From positions 31,410,547 to 31,474,546 of the forward strand of contig OY978527.1 in the NCBI GenBank assembly GCA_963854835.1: a stretch of 64,000 bases of DNA, given 5' to 3'. Shown here piece after piece: positions 10,708 through 23,041 of this stretch. Below the pieces are notes generated by a model, which saw only the letters and a program-made list of their open reading frames with translations, made no database searches and was not told where the DNA came from. The position numbers were made by a program, and so were the translations under genes. Origin of the DNA: Megamerina dolium. Lineage: Eukaryota; Arthropoda; Insecta; Diptera; Megamerinidae. Positions within the stretch are counted from its first letter, which is position 1. Every line of letters begins with the position of its first letter.

Positions 10708-13335
10708 TTAGTCTATAATAGTCGCCCACGGATGATCCACTTTGCCATATTGAATGTCTGTTAGTGTTTCACGTATTAACTCGTGTACGGGTTTTTCTTG
10801 CTCCATCGTTGGTATGTATAGATCTTGGCCAATATAATTGATACGATTTACAGGACTCACAACACAGGCAGTACCAGTACCGAAGAGCTCAAGTAGCTGC
10901 AAATAATGGATAATATAAATATGCAACTACTAACATTCTCTGGATTTAACTTACCCTTCCCTGGTTTAGCAACTCGCAGACTTTTGGCATAGTGATTATG
11001 CCTTCAGTTACTTTAAATTTATTCCACTGACGTGTTAGCGCTAAAATTGAGTCTCTAGTAATACCGGGCAGTATCAATCCATTTAATGGTGGTGTTATTA
11101 ATTCTTTTTCTAATGATCAAGATATGGAATGTATTTCATTAATATACTCGTATTTATGTAATTTACAAAATCGAAACCATACCTCCATTTTCATTAATGA
11201 AGAACATGAATATATTCATGGTGCCGACTTCAGTTAATTGATGATCTTCACCGTACAACCATAAAACTTGTTGCAGTCCCTTGGCTGCTGCTTCTTTTTG
11301 TACATTGATCGTAGGTGCATAATTGGATCCCATTTTACGATTGCCAACACCACCAGGCCATGCTCTAAAAAATAGACAGAAATTGATAAACGAATAAACG
11401 AATGTCTGAAAAAAATTCTTCTTAATGTGTTTGTAAATTTTAAATACCTTGTATAGCTGGGATCTGCTAACAATGACACAGCACCATTGCTGTCAGCTTT
11501 GAAATAGCGACCTACCGGACTAAGTATTGAATAAAGGAGGGCCGAATTTGAAGAAGCCACTCCTAGTGTAGGCTATAATACCGAAAAATTTTTATTTTAT
11601 GCTAAACATAATTTGTAAAATAATTACTCACATCAATACCAATTAGTGTGGGCCTTATATATAAGCTGGCAGCCTCTGAGTGTGGAACCCATTCCGAATC
11701 AATGGAGAGTAAACGTGATAGACATTTGATGAATTCTTCACCTTCAAATGTTGGCAGTCCGGAACGTTTAGCAGCTAAGTTCATACGGTTCATGTTCATG
11801 TTTGGACGGAATATGCGAATTTTACCATCCACACCACGATACGCTTTCATTCCCTCAAAGAGCTTTAATTGAATAAAATGAAATGTTGGAGTGAACAAAA
11901 AAAAAATCATTTGCCAACATAATATAAGATATATTATAGAGTTGTGCACTAAAAATTATGCCCACGATTTGTGTATATTTAAAAAACTAATTGCTTTTCT
12001 ATGCACGATCACAAATAATTTCACCAGGCGCGCATTTCGCATTTTGGATCTAATAGCCTAGACAGACGGCAGCGTTAATCCGGATTACCGGCGCACTTAA
12101 TCCGAATAAAATATTAACATGACAGACGGCAGTATTGCGGATTAACTAAACGGCTGATTGCTGTTTTAATAGGTCTGCTCACTTACATTACTGTCACTGT
12201 CACTCTCGATATGAGAAAATCTACAAGAAGTACGAGAACTAAAAACTATCAGAAACTTGTAAATTGACATTCACAATTCGCAATTGACAGCTGGATTTAT
12301 TTGTTCGCCAACGCTTTTCATGTCCAAAACTGTTAACAATTGTTGAAAGTTTTTTATAAGCGAACACACCTAATATTTTGTAAAATGGATCGAGAAAAAT
12401 TCACAATAGAAAATTTTCAGCAGTGTTGCCATCGCAAATTGCCCTAATTCTCTTTTATTTTGAGAAGTAACTCATAGAGTTAATGCGGATTAGCCCGAGT
12501 TAATTTGAATTAACTCGGTAATCTGGAATTAGGCTGCCGTCTGTCTAGGCTATAACCCATTTTTGTTGCAATATTTTCAAACAAATTTGATCACGATTTT
12601 ATTCCTTTGAATTGTGAAGGGAAATCTTAGAAATCAAATTTTCGTTGATGTTTTAATATTAGAAAGTAAATTATTTTGTTTCAAATGGCTATGTAATACA
12701 ATTTTTGTGATACTTTCCATATCGTGTGAAAAATATATTGACGATTGGTGACTGGTGGCCTACATTTTTCTTGTTTTTCTTAAATTTCACAGATACTTTT
12801 AGAAGAAAATGTGTCATCCTAATTATTTCAACTTATTCTATATATTAAGCAATTCTATAATATTGGGGCTTATCAGGAAAGTGTATGTATCGATATTTTT
12901 AATATTTTTTAAACTAACCTCTACAGCATAGTGCAATACTTTTGCTGCCGGATGCATAACCAAATTTTCCAATGGTGTGATTTCTGGTCTCTGCCAGCCA
13001 CCTAGGCTTTTATGATAATATATCTTAAGCATGTGGTCAGTGAATAATTGACCAAACCCCAGCTCTTCATCGGAATCTGGTTTTGATTGAAGTTGTTGAG
13101 GAGTTGCCAAACGAACCATAAGTTGTGTGGCTGAAAACTGCTGGCCTATATCCTCATCATGTTTGATCGGTTCCGGTGCATTTGTATATTGTGTGGAAAT
13201 GGAAGTAGTTATCTGAAAATCAGCACAGCTATTTGTCTTGGCCTGTTGCGGAACTGCTTTTAGTGATTGCTTACTACATAAGCGCATTGATTGTTGGATG
13301 AATCGTACAAGACGGTGTTGGTTGCGGAATATTTC
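10708..13335 (-). CDS. Bcat: Branched-chain amino acid aminotransferase, six exons
   Basis: Catalyses the reversible, PLP-dependent transfer of the amino group of Leu, Ile or Val to 2-oxoglutarate. Exons on the minus strand: 13335-12919, 11862-11632, 11572-11448, 11364-11183, 11109-10955, 10896-10708. All junctions are GT/AG and phases match, giving one open frame of 433 codons including TAA. From the ATG at 13287 the protein is 416 residues, slightly longer than animal enzymes (about 390). Family blocks: FTDHML and LHYAVE (exon 1), [10 protein letters not shown] (exon 2), ILSPVGRYF (exon 3), GNRKMGSNY with the expected PLP-lysine (about residue 252) and the class-IV stretch EVGTMNIF (exon 4), ILPGITRDS (exon 5), [12 protein letters not shown] (exon 6). 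The basic, acid-poor N-terminus suits a mitochondrial targeting peptide. Exon 1 stays open to an acceptor at 13336-13337, so the true start may lie in an unseen upstream exon. No disabling change seen. Confidence 0.93.
12054..12552 (-). mobile_element. TAGCC MITE, copy B, inside an aminotransferase intron
   Basis: 499 bp with ends TAGCCTAGACAGACGGCAG and CTGCCGTCTGTCTAGGCTA, flanked by TAA at 12051-12053 and 12553-12555. Its interior runs in the opposite orientation to copy A. It occupies about half of the 1056-bp intron between the exons ending 12919 and starting 11862, away from both splice sites. Confidence 0.9.
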
Positions 13336-16300
13336 CTGAAAAATTATAATTGAAAAATATATTTATTAAAGAAATTTAATTTTCAATCATGGCGAATTAT
13401 TTCGTAAATAATTTAAAGTTAGTATGGCTGATCTCATGAAATGAAAAGGTAGTTATTTCAACGAAAACACACTAGAGTGCCTTTTTCCGATTAACCTCGA
13501 TTTGAAGTACAAAAACTCGGTAAATTTTTTATAAAATGCATATGTATGAATTAAGAAATTTTGTAATTACACTGTAATGTATTGTAATGTAATTATACAT
13601 GGTATAAAATTAATTACATCTATATTACTGATTTGATTTTTTATTCAGGGTTTCCATAAATTTGAACGGAAGCGTATATTAATACGAATAAAGTAGAAAC
13701 AAGAGCAAAAACACATGATGTTGACAAACAACTTTAGCGTTAGTCACACTAATTGTACAGAGATGTTACTTATTAATATATTATTATTTAAATACCAAAT
13801 ATGTTATATGTGTTTATTAGAAAAGGAGTTTGGCCTGATGGCAACGCGAGCAATGTCAAACCCGACAGACTAAACTATCCTCCATCTATCCGTACCATAT
13901 CTGTCTCATGTGATACAACCAATGCAAGCCACTCGTTCCGCACACTTAACCACGCAAGGTACAACTACCACACACGACTTCCACTATTCAATTTATGCTT
14001 ATTGGGCGCCATTATTGCATGCTCGAATTCGTAAGTTCCATCATGGATATGCGGCGACCAGCTCACGGCAGAATAGTATAGGTCCTCAACCAAATATGAT
14101 GGGACAATGAGCAGACAATAAACTCGCCTCCCCACATGAAAGTCGAAAACACACATACACATACACCCACCTTAACACATTTCAACGCTAAAACGGTCGC
14201 TGCTGCATGAACTGTCCAGATGGTCCCTTGATGTAAAAGTTTCCGGAGTCCATGTACGTACGCATCCCTCCCAACCATTGTCTTCCAATGCTCCGGATTA
14301 TTGAAAAATCCCTTGAAAAAAAAAACGAACGCAAACGCTGACTACGCCACCATGCCCCTACTGGTATGCCCCTCGCTACGCCCCCACCACGTTAACTCAA
14401 CTACACATAATTTTATTTGAATTCTTACAAACATATATATTCAAATTTTTTTTTTTATTGTATAAACAAAATTATTTAGCTACTAATTATCTAATATATA
14501 GTCTCTAAAAAAAACTTCCTTTTAAAACCACAAACAAACAATATATAATAACGTTGAACTTTAACCCTCAATATTGGTTGACCACAAGATGCCAGCCACT
14601 AACGCCACACGACCAGAAGACTGCGAAGTGAGTCCAAAAAAGACACACAAACGACATAAATCGTGATGACAATCACTTTTTTCCTAAGGTATTAACAATC
14701 TCGTTGGATCCAACAGTTAAGGAAAGCTCTAACACAACGTTGGCGGGAATATACAAAAAAAAAAAGCAAAAAGAAACACTTGGTCAGTCATTCAAAAATT
14801 CACTTTTTGTACAAGTAAAATTCAACACTATTTTACATTATAAATTTAAAAAATTAAAAAAAGAAAGGTAATCTACAAAAAGGAAACTAAAGAAAATTTA
14901 CAAAACAAATTTGAATTTTAACCGATACAAACAACTTAAATATTGCACTTATACACTAATATGTAAGAAGAGAAAACAAAACAAAAACCAACCTTAATAT
15001 AAACTTTAAACTATAACGGCATCCCTCCAAAACCACACAAGAAAAAAAAAACGTTATTTGTCATTGACCTATAGCTAGGGGCAGAACGACATAACTTTTC
15101 AAACAGTTCGGTGGATAACTTCATAGGTATATTTATTTAATCTATCTCCTTTAAGCCACCGAACACAAGAACACCTTACCGCACAGGTAGTAATAAGCGT
15201 GTGTGTTGGTTTGCGCCTTCGCTTCTATCCCAAGACAGTATTTCATTTTATTTTTTCTTCCAACACACCTTTACGTATGTACGTGTGGTGCACTATATGA
15301 GAATACTAAGAAAAAGTAAATAATCTATGATCTATCAGTTATCTTTTCTTGCGCCAACCTATAGGATTCCATGTATCCAGCCTGGAGATGAATTCTTCCC
15401 ACTCGCTTGGCTAACGTAGGCGCCCGGAACGTTCGCTACTCTCCTTTTAGCGTGTTTCTTTTCCTATGCAACGGTAGGGTTGTTCCACACAGGCGTTTTG
15501 CCTATTAAAAAACCCGTTAAAAATGGTTACTACTATCCACATCGCTGCCTATACCTTCTGTTGTTGTTGTTGCCCTTTCACTTCATATAAAAAAAATAAA
15601 TGGTACCTACCAGATCAATCCACAATATATTAAGACTTCACGGAGTAGATGTCGCGCACTCACACACCTCACTAGTAATAAACCACAGATCGAACTTTCA
15701 ACCGTTAAAACCCTACCGATCAATCTCCCATTTCGGCCATCATCCGACGAAGGCTAACTCGAATCCTCCCCCACAACAAATTCTGCCCTAGCCATAAAGG
15801 CAACTCTGTTTGTCCTAATCCACCTATCATACTCCACAAAGCCAAGACCCCAACCTCTACATGCACCTACAGACATCACGTATATGGGATGCGGCTATGG
15901 ATTGTGCATTGCGGTCTGCTGATTAGAAACGATATCAGAACTGTATCAGAACTGTCAAGCTACAGTCCACATTCACCAAGGTTTTAGCAATAATTCACTC
16001 TATACAAAAAAATGGTTTCCTACCTTTTCAAATAACTGTCATATACCAACACAAATATATATACATATTCATATACACCTATATAGATATATGTAACAAA
16101 ACACGTACCGGAACAGAAACACAAGTTGTACTTTACTTTTGCTAATGATTTTCAAACAGGATCATCTCTAACCGGCACCCTACCGTTGCTTACCCTGACC
16201 ATTAACCAACGAATGCCAATTCAGCCCCTTTCTATTTGGTTCACTCTGCTAACCTTTACAAAGCCAAGTTCTAAACCACATTCCAATGCATATATATCCC

Positions 16301-16551
16301 GTATGTGGAACCATACCATGGACAGTGGAACACGAACTGTGACTGCGTCTTATTAGTACAATAGGCAATAAACGTCAAATCAGACCAGTCCAGACTCAAC
16401 AAATGTGTAACAATTAAGATGAAATGACAAATTTTGCAGCAAAATTATTTCGCTGTTATTGAAATATATTACCAATTAAATAACTTGTAATTTGTTATAC
16501 TTGAAATGTATATATAATAAAAAAATCAACTCTGATTGGGAAACTTAGCAT
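13336..16551. other. Region upstream of the aminotransferase, with C-over-G strand skew
   Basis: The first ~460 bp are AT-rich and probably intron. From about 13810 to 16380 the plus strand becomes rich in A and C and poor in G (for example 15661-15780), unlike its surroundings. ORFs here (13801-14034, 15600-15791, 16126-16356) have no recognisable motif. It should hold the 5' exon and promoter of the aminotransferase, but I cannot locate them. No LTR pair or terminal repeats found. Confidence 0.4.
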
Positions 16552-16758
16552 CTATGTCGTTTTATTGGGACAAAGATAGTGAGCTGTCGAATAAAACACG
16601 CCTAATTCCGTTGCTTCTATAGTACCAATCATTTTGTTGTTATTATATTTTATGATATCCATGGCAAAATGGTCCAAAGGTTCTTCCAATGTCTGCTTCA
16701 ATGACTCTACGTTGATGTGGCAGGTACTTCCACGGACTACCAAAATAGTTTGGATTTT
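16552..16758 (-). CDS. Orphan ORF, unassigned
   Basis: A minus-strand open stretch of about 66 codons ends at TAG (16552-16554). It contains RGSTCHINVESLKQTLEEPL and PLDHFAMDIIKY and has mixed, protein-like composition, unlike neighbouring ORFs. It may be a terminal exon (a possible AG acceptor lies near 16740) or a fragment of an unrecognised element. I do not recognise the family. Confidence 0.2.
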   Translation of the reverse strand, partial: KIQTILVVRGSTCHINVESLKQTLEEPLDHFAMDIIKYNNNKMIGTIEATELGVFYSTAHYLCPNKTT

Positions 16759-18391
16759 TAATTTTTAAAGTGCATATCAAAAGTGTCAAAAGTGTCAACG
16801 TAACATTGGGTTGCGTTTATGGCGTCAATACAAATTCTAGTCATACAAAATATAAATTTCAAAATACAATTTAAAATTTATTTCGTGTACAAATACTTTT
16901 ACGTACTTTTTCATGGTCTTTGATGGAAAAAATAAAGAATTTGGTTTTTTTTTTAAATATACTTTGTAAATACGTATGAAAATGCGAAATGCGACATTTT
17001 TGTATGATGAAATAAATTATCTTATATCGTCTTATGATTAACCTTGTGTTTTACCGTTTATCAGCTTCTTAATACAGTAGCCTATATAATATGATACAAT
17101 ATGTATATATATCATAATTAAGTTCGTAACAAATGCACTTCCTAGAGAAACTATAATCATATGTTAATTACTAAAAGTTCTGTTAAGTATTAACACTTGC
17201 CGCATCGTAAAAGCGAAGTATTAAGAACGCAATAAAATTAAAAATTAAATATTCCTCTTTCACTTAGTTTCGTGAAATGAATAATTATATATAAATTAAA
17301 TTAATCATGTGCATGTTTAATAAGCGTGAACTTCTACCTCTTCTTGTAACACAAATATCCAACGAATGCCAATAAAATGGCAATTCAAATATAATTGTAC
17401 ACATATAACTTGATCGCGTTTGTGGCAAGACCGTCTAGTATTGGCAAGTGCAGTAGTTTAAGACCGATCTTCATATGGAGCAAGTTTCGAATGATACAAA
17501 TTTAAGAAGCGTAAGGCAAACAAGAGAAATGGTTACTGGAAAGATTTCAAATGATCGATATTATAAATGTATTGGGGATTCCAGACAATAGAAACGACCG
17601 ACATGTAGAGCTTTACTGCTGAATTATGTAAAACTTGACGTAACGAGTCACTTTGATTTGCATAGGTTCCGTTTTTGTACTTTGAAAAGCACAAATACGG
17701 CGTATTTCGCTGCAGTAGCGTCGCGACACTCCTAAACATACATATGGGGATATTACACATCAATGTTTTGCTAATTATGTTTTTCTACTATCGTTCTCCC
17801 ATCTCTGAGGTTTTAAATCGCCTATGCACTTGAAGCACATTTGTTTTTGTAAATGCACTTAGGCATAGGCTGTGCATTCTCATATGCACTCACAGCACTC
17901 CGTACAAAGGAGTACGAGAAACACAAATAATTTTGTCTTTTTCCATTTCTTATATTTCTTTTTTGTGCATACTAAAGTCAATGCGACAATATTTTCGTAT
18001 GCTTTGTTGATACACATTCCCGACAATTATCGTCAAAGTAGATTTTGTTGTTGCCGAACATATGATTTGTGGATTGGGAAGCACTGTGAAACATCGGTGT
18101 GTGTTTCATTTTTATTATTATTCTGAACATTATTGATAATTATTGGAAGGATCATGGAACATTGAAAGGACATTTGGAGTAATTTTGTTTTCTCTATGGT
18201 TTTTTCATTACATATAACTTTGTACAAAATGAAACTCTCTTTTTTTTCAGTGTTTTTTATGTATTGGAAACGAAATGGGACTGTTTTGGAACGGATTGTT
18301 TGGATTATATCTATATTTGATTTTGAAGCAGAACCCCAAATTTGGATCTCCTCTTATGTCCATATCGGCTTCAGCATTATTTTATAACTGT
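16759..18391. other. AT-rich intergenic sequence, nothing recognised
   Basis: ORFs at 17533-17763, 17872-18126 and 18033-18227 overlap on opposite strands and show no motif. No repeats of the families in this window detected. Confidence 0.4.
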
Positions 18392-18808
18392 GTACCTTGT
18401 CTCCAAGGTCAGAGCTGAGCGGTTCCTTAATAGTCAAAATAACAAAATAAATAAATTAGTGTCACTTAAAGCCCCGAAAATCTCTTTGACCGAGCTTCTC
18501 TTCCATTACTGTTGTGCGTGTTAAATTTGTAGACAGTATTAGAAGGGACCTACTAATTTTACCCGGTTCAGAACAGCAGAACTCTTGCGACATCACTTTT
18601 TCTGAGCTTTGTCACATAGTTCTTTTAGAAGCTTTCCCATGGCAAATTATTATTGCCGGAAGAATTGCCAATTGCTTGCCGACAGGTGGTTACCGTTCGA
18701 AAGAAAAATCTTTTCGATATTGAATTTGTTATGCTTCAGCCGGGGATTGAACCCTCGACCTATAGATCATAAGGCCATCACACTAAACACTGAGCTCCGA
18801 CACCTCCA
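18392..18808 (-). mobile_element. tRNA-derived SINE with extended tail
   Basis: On the minus strand the tRNA-like head starts near 18808, with a weak A box and a B box (GGTTCAATCCC) near 18750-18740; then the family body (TTTCGAACGGTA, CTTCTAAAAGAACTATGTGAC, TTAACACGCACAACAGTAATG) and GGGGCTTTAAGTGACACT near 18460. Beyond this it carries a ~45-bp extra module (GACTATTAAGGAACCGCTCA ... ACAAGGTAC) shared with the element at 18995. SINEs are copied by LINE machinery in trans. Confidence 0.8.
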
Positions 18809-18994
18809 AACCAAAATAGGGACCTGATTTTTAGCCCAAGATGTTTCCTTTTGGCCATAACGTGATTTTGTCATGTGGCTTATCTGTCGAAGTGAAGTCC
18901 AAGATATTTAATATGATCTGCTTGAGGAACACCCGCTCTAATTGGATTGAGGTACTTTATATGCTCGTTCATTTTAACGGTGAAATACAGTCCT

Positions 18995-19640
18995 TGGGTG
19001 CCGTGGCTCAGTGGTTAGTGTGTTACTGTCTTCCGACAGTAACAATTTGCCATGGAAAAGCTTCTAAAAGAACTATGTGACAAAACTCAGAAAAAGTGAT
19101 GTCGCAAGAGTTCTGCCGTTCGGAACCGGGTAAAATTAATAGGTCCCTTCTAATACTGTCTACAAATTTAACACGCACAACAGTAATGAAAGAGAAGCTC
19201 CGTCAAAGAGATTTTCGGGGCTTTAAGTGCCACTTATTTATTTATTTTTTTATTTTTACTATTAAGGAACCGCTCAGCTCTAACCTTGGAGACAAGGTAC
19301 AAGGGTTCTGCCGTTCGGAATCGGGTAAAATAAGTAGGTCCCTTCTAATACTGTCTACAAATTTAACACGCACAACAGTAATGGAAGAGAAGCTCGGTCA
19401 AAGAGATTTTCGGGGCTTTAAGTGACACTAATTTATTTATTTTGTTATTTTGACTATTAAGCAACCGCTCAGCTCTGACCTTGGAGACAAGGTACAAGGG
19501 TTCTGCCGTTCGGAATCGGGTAAAATAAGTAGGTCCCTTTTAATACTGTCCAAAATTTAACACGCACAACAGTAATTGAAGAGAAGTTCGGCCAATGAGC
19601 CCTTCGGGGCTTTAAGTGCCACATATTTATTACAGTCTTT
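18995..19640 (+). mobile_element. tRNA-derived SINE with triplicated 3' half
   Basis: The head GGGTGCCGTGGCTCAGTGG has an A box, but sequence jumps from GTGTGTT straight to CTTCCGACAGTAACAA, deleting the B box, so it cannot be normally transcribed by Pol III. The 3' half then occurs three times in tandem, each starting GTTCTGCCGTTCGGAA (about 19112, 19305, 19499), spaced about 193-194 bp, with the AGCTCTGACCTTGGAGACAA module closing the first two. It lies head-to-head with the SINE at 18392-18808. Confidence 0.8.
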
Positions 19641-20857
19641 GCAGATATGACTTAAATACTTCGAAAAAATTGTAGGTTTAAAGTTTTTTAGTTTGTACAA
19701 CAAACTTGGATGCCATACTATACACACAAGCATTTGTGAGACGTCGATAAAAGCTGCAGTGCTATATTCTTTCTTCCCCAACGTATTTTTCGCAAAAGTA
19801 CATGTAGACCCGATCAATTTGTACTATTGTTGAGTGTCATGAAGCCAAATTGTTATGTAGGGATCAAGCTCTTTGGCTAATGATATCATGAAGCTTTTGC
19901 AAAAAGAAGGCCGAGTTTTAGTGCCCAAACAATGTAGATGTGCAATAGAAATGGAATGGAAAAATACTTATGTGTATGTAATCATGTATTGGAACAATGC
20001 TAACTGTCGATTCTAATTATCTACTACCATTGAAAGAATTGATTAAACAAAAAGCAATTTAGTTTAATAAATTAACGATTTTAGAAGAGGTATAATTTTG
20101 TTGTTTATTATCAATTAAGTTATATGCATGCACGATCTTAAAAAAATCCCTCACCGGATAACCGGTATATCACTTCTAGTATAACGAGTTTTAATTTTCA
20201 GTAACAAATTAGATATTCAAATTTTGTAATCGCTTCATAATCATATAGTAAACGAGCAGCAGTATAAGTTCCGTATTATGTTCTTTAATATTTTATTTCT
20301 TTGATGAAGGCAATGAGATGATTCAAAAACAGGTCACACGTGCCAATAACAAAGGTTCTAGTTAATTCTTTTGTACTTGTTATTATCTTTGTGAACTGTC
20401 GTTCAATAATAAACCTGTGACTTCAGCGTGTTCAAAATAAATAATTGTGGACGCATATCCTTTCTTGCTCGACCACAGCATTCTATTTGATAACAAATTT
20501 CAAACGACACTATGGCGACACTGCTTTTTATCCACAACTAGCAGCTAAGTAGAGATAAACATTGCCGCTTAACTCTCCATACAAATCTCTAGCCAATTGT
20601 GAATAAACGTCACACACGGCTATTGTTAATGTTGAGGTTATCAATGGTAGCAAAATCAGAATGTCACAATAAATTAATAAGGTTATCACAATAATTTCGT
20701 TACCATGAGGTAATTTTTGACTATTTTCTCAACATGTTAGTCTTTTTGATAATATAGCATATGTTCAAATTATATTATAACATATTATAGCTATTTGCAA
20801 CATTAGGTTAGGCTAGGTTATTATGGCTGCCCTTTACTGGTGGAATAATTACCACCT
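19641..20857. other. AT-rich intergenic sequence, nothing recognised
   Basis: No coding or repeat family identified. The ORF at 19557-19817 begins inside the SINE tail and is spurious. Confidence 0.4.
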
Positions 20858-20986
20858 GCTTGCCGGCAGGTGGGTACCGTTCGAAAGAAAAATCTATTCG
20901 ATATTAAATGTGCCTCAGTAGGGGATTGAACCCACGACCTACTGACCAGAAGACCAACACACTAGCCGCTGAGCTACGGCACCCAC
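20858..20986 (-). mobile_element. SINE 5' part (tRNA-like head)
   Basis: Minus-strand head GGGTGCCGTAGCTCAGCGG with an intact A box and B box (GGTTCAATCCCC) followed by the CGAAAAGAT-like and TTTCGAACGGTACC body; it stops after CCTGCCGGCAAGCAGG. The 3' half is missing. It has the best-preserved internal Pol III promoter of the SINEs here. Confidence 0.8.
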
Positions 20987-21387
20987 ATTTGCAATTTAAT
21001 GCTCTGTGTGTTGCGAGACGGTAAATATAAAATGTATGGGCCTCACCCATGATATAAGATAGAGAAAGTGCAAAAACGCATTCTCTTGGCTTTGGCTTAT
21101 GTTAGAAACGGTTTTCTTATATTGTCAAAATCGTACGTTTGTTGTTTTATTCTTTACTTCTTCTTCTTCTCCTTCTTCTTCTTCTTTTCGAATATGTTTG
21201 TTGTTGTTTTGCTTAATTTTTCTCCATCATTCGTGAAATATCTCTCTTATTGCTCTATATTTATTTTTACACCATATACATGACCGGTTTTTGAACGATT
21301 TTAAATTGAGCTAACCTTCACACCAAAGTATACTAAAGAACGGAATCTGGCTCTTTCTATCTCTCTCTCTCGCAGCGTTTTTATATA
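20987..21387. other. AT-rich spacer with CTT-rich tract
   Basis: Contains a CTT-rich microsatellite at 21158-21187 and a CT run near 21357-21373. No gene seen. Confidence 0.5.
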
Positions 21388-23039
21388 CAGTGGCTCACAG
21401 CTTATTTCGTACAGTGTATATATTTTTATGTACATGGCTGTAACATCGAAACTAAAAAACTTATCAATAAGTTTTGAATGTAGATGTCTATGTATGTGTT
21501 TAGTAAACCTAATAAGAAAACGGGGAACCCCAAAAATTGTTCTTTTTGTCATGCAAGAGAGAAAAACTATTGATCAGCTGATTTTCAGCTCACATCTTAT
21601 TTCGTACACAAACTTCAATTTAAGTAAGTTTCATTCTGCCGCGCAGTTACAAAGTTTTTTTTGAATTGTATGAGTTTTTGGACCTTTTTAACTATTATAA
21701 CAATTTTTATTATTATTATTTTAAATAGTTAAAGTGCTGTAAATTAAACATTTAGCGTTATGGGTCGTCGTACAACGATGGAACAGCGTAAACTGGTAAT
21801 TAACCATTTTAGGAAAGGTCAGAGTGTGCGAAAAATTGCTGAAATGACAAATTTAAGTGCCTCAACTGTCCAATACATCATTCAACGCTTCGTTCGCGAA
21901 AATCGGTTGGAGAACAAGGGCAGAGAAGCACCTAATAAGATTTTCAACGCTTCAGACGAGCGTTATATTGTACGAAAAATTAAGAAAAATCCAAAGTTAT
22001 CCGCTCCGAAGTTGGCTGCAGAGGTTCAGCGTGAAATAGGAAAATCATCCAGTGCTGAAACTGTCCGACGTGTGCTGCGCAATCATGACTTGAACGGTCG
22101 AGTAGCCCGAAAGAAACCATTCATTTCGAAAATGAATATACAACGCCGACTTGACTTCGCCAAAGAGCATATTATTAATACTCCTGCGTTCTGGAATACC
22201 GTTATTTTCGCGGATGAGTCTAAGTTTAATATTTTTGGCTCGGACGGAATGTCATATGTTTGGCGTAAAGCGAATACCGAGCTAAACAAGGAGAACCTTA
22301 AGCCCACAGTGAAGCATGGTGGCGGTAGCGTGATGGTTTGGGCCTGTATGTCAGCAGCCGGAGTAGGTGAATTGGTTTTTATTGAGGAAACAATGGACAA
22401 AATGAAGTACCTCGAGATTCTGAAAAACAATTTACTTCAAAGTGCAGACAAACTGGGTTTGCGGGAAGAATTTCGGTACTACCAAGATAATGACCCAAAA
22501 CATAAATCTGGGATTGTGCAATCTTGGCTTATTTGGAACTGCCCACACTAGATGCATCCACCACCACAGTCACCTGACATGAATGTGATTGAAAATCTTT
22601 GGTCTATTTTGGACAATAAAATAAGAACACACAAGATTTCTAATAAGCAAGACCTAAAGAAGGTACTGATGGAAGAATGGAAAAAAATCACACCAGACAT
22701 CACTCAAAAATTGGTGGATTCAATGCCAAATAGACTCCAGGCTGTCATTAACGCTAAGGGATGTCAACTAAATATTAAAATCAACTTACTTTGTTTTTAG
22801 TTTGAACTTAAAGAGACTGTACGAAATAAGCTGTGACATGAATTTTCCTATTTTTTTCTTATTTTATTTTTTTATAGTGTCAAACACTAAAATTTTGAAA
22901 AAGTAAATTTTGGAAAATAAAAAACAAACCTTCCTTTCTAAAATGGCATTTATATTTTGTTCAAATTTTTGCTATATTAGGAATTACGACTGCAGCAATT
23001 TTTAAACTGTCACTGTACGAAATAAGCTGGGAGCCACTG
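21388..23039 (+). mobile_element. Tc1-like element, copy 1
   Basis: 1652 bp between TA dinucleotides. Outer inverted repeats of 29 bp begin CAGTGGCTCACAGCTTATTT (one mismatch between ends, the far end has CCC). A second, inner repeat of the CTTATTTCGTAC core lies near 21590 and, inverted, near 22820: the IR/DR arrangement of some Tc1-family elements, where transposase binds both sites. A near-identical sister is at 40885-42535. Confidence 0.93.
21760..22800 (+). pseudogene. Tc1-like transposase with one premature stop (copy 1)
   Basis: Cut-and-paste DDE transposase, 346 codons if the stop is ignored, full length for the family. Residues 1-120 hold two helix-turn-helix units (QSVRKIAEMTNLSASTVQYI; the second around SAPKLAAEVQ). 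The catalytic domain shows FADESKFN, QDNDPKHKS and NVIENLW, the DD34E triad, plus the glycine-rich KHGGGSVMVWA. Codon 264 is TAG (22549-22551) where the sister copy has TTG; it lies between the second and third catalytic residues, so the product would lack the Glu. Everything else is open. Confidence 0.92.
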
Positions 23040-23041
23040 TA

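Noticed and set aside
13801..14110. Two overlapping plus-strand ORFs upstream of Bcat
   Set aside because: No recognisable motif; openness follows from the G-poor, C-rich composition of this block.
20858..20986. Genuine tRNA gene, because of A and B boxes
   Set aside because: The sequence continues into the SINE body shared by many copies and the acceptor stem and anticodon arm do not fold as a tRNA.
22083..22430. Minus-strand 115-codon ORF, also at 41579-41926
   Set aside because: Antisense shadow of the Tc1-like transposase in both copies.
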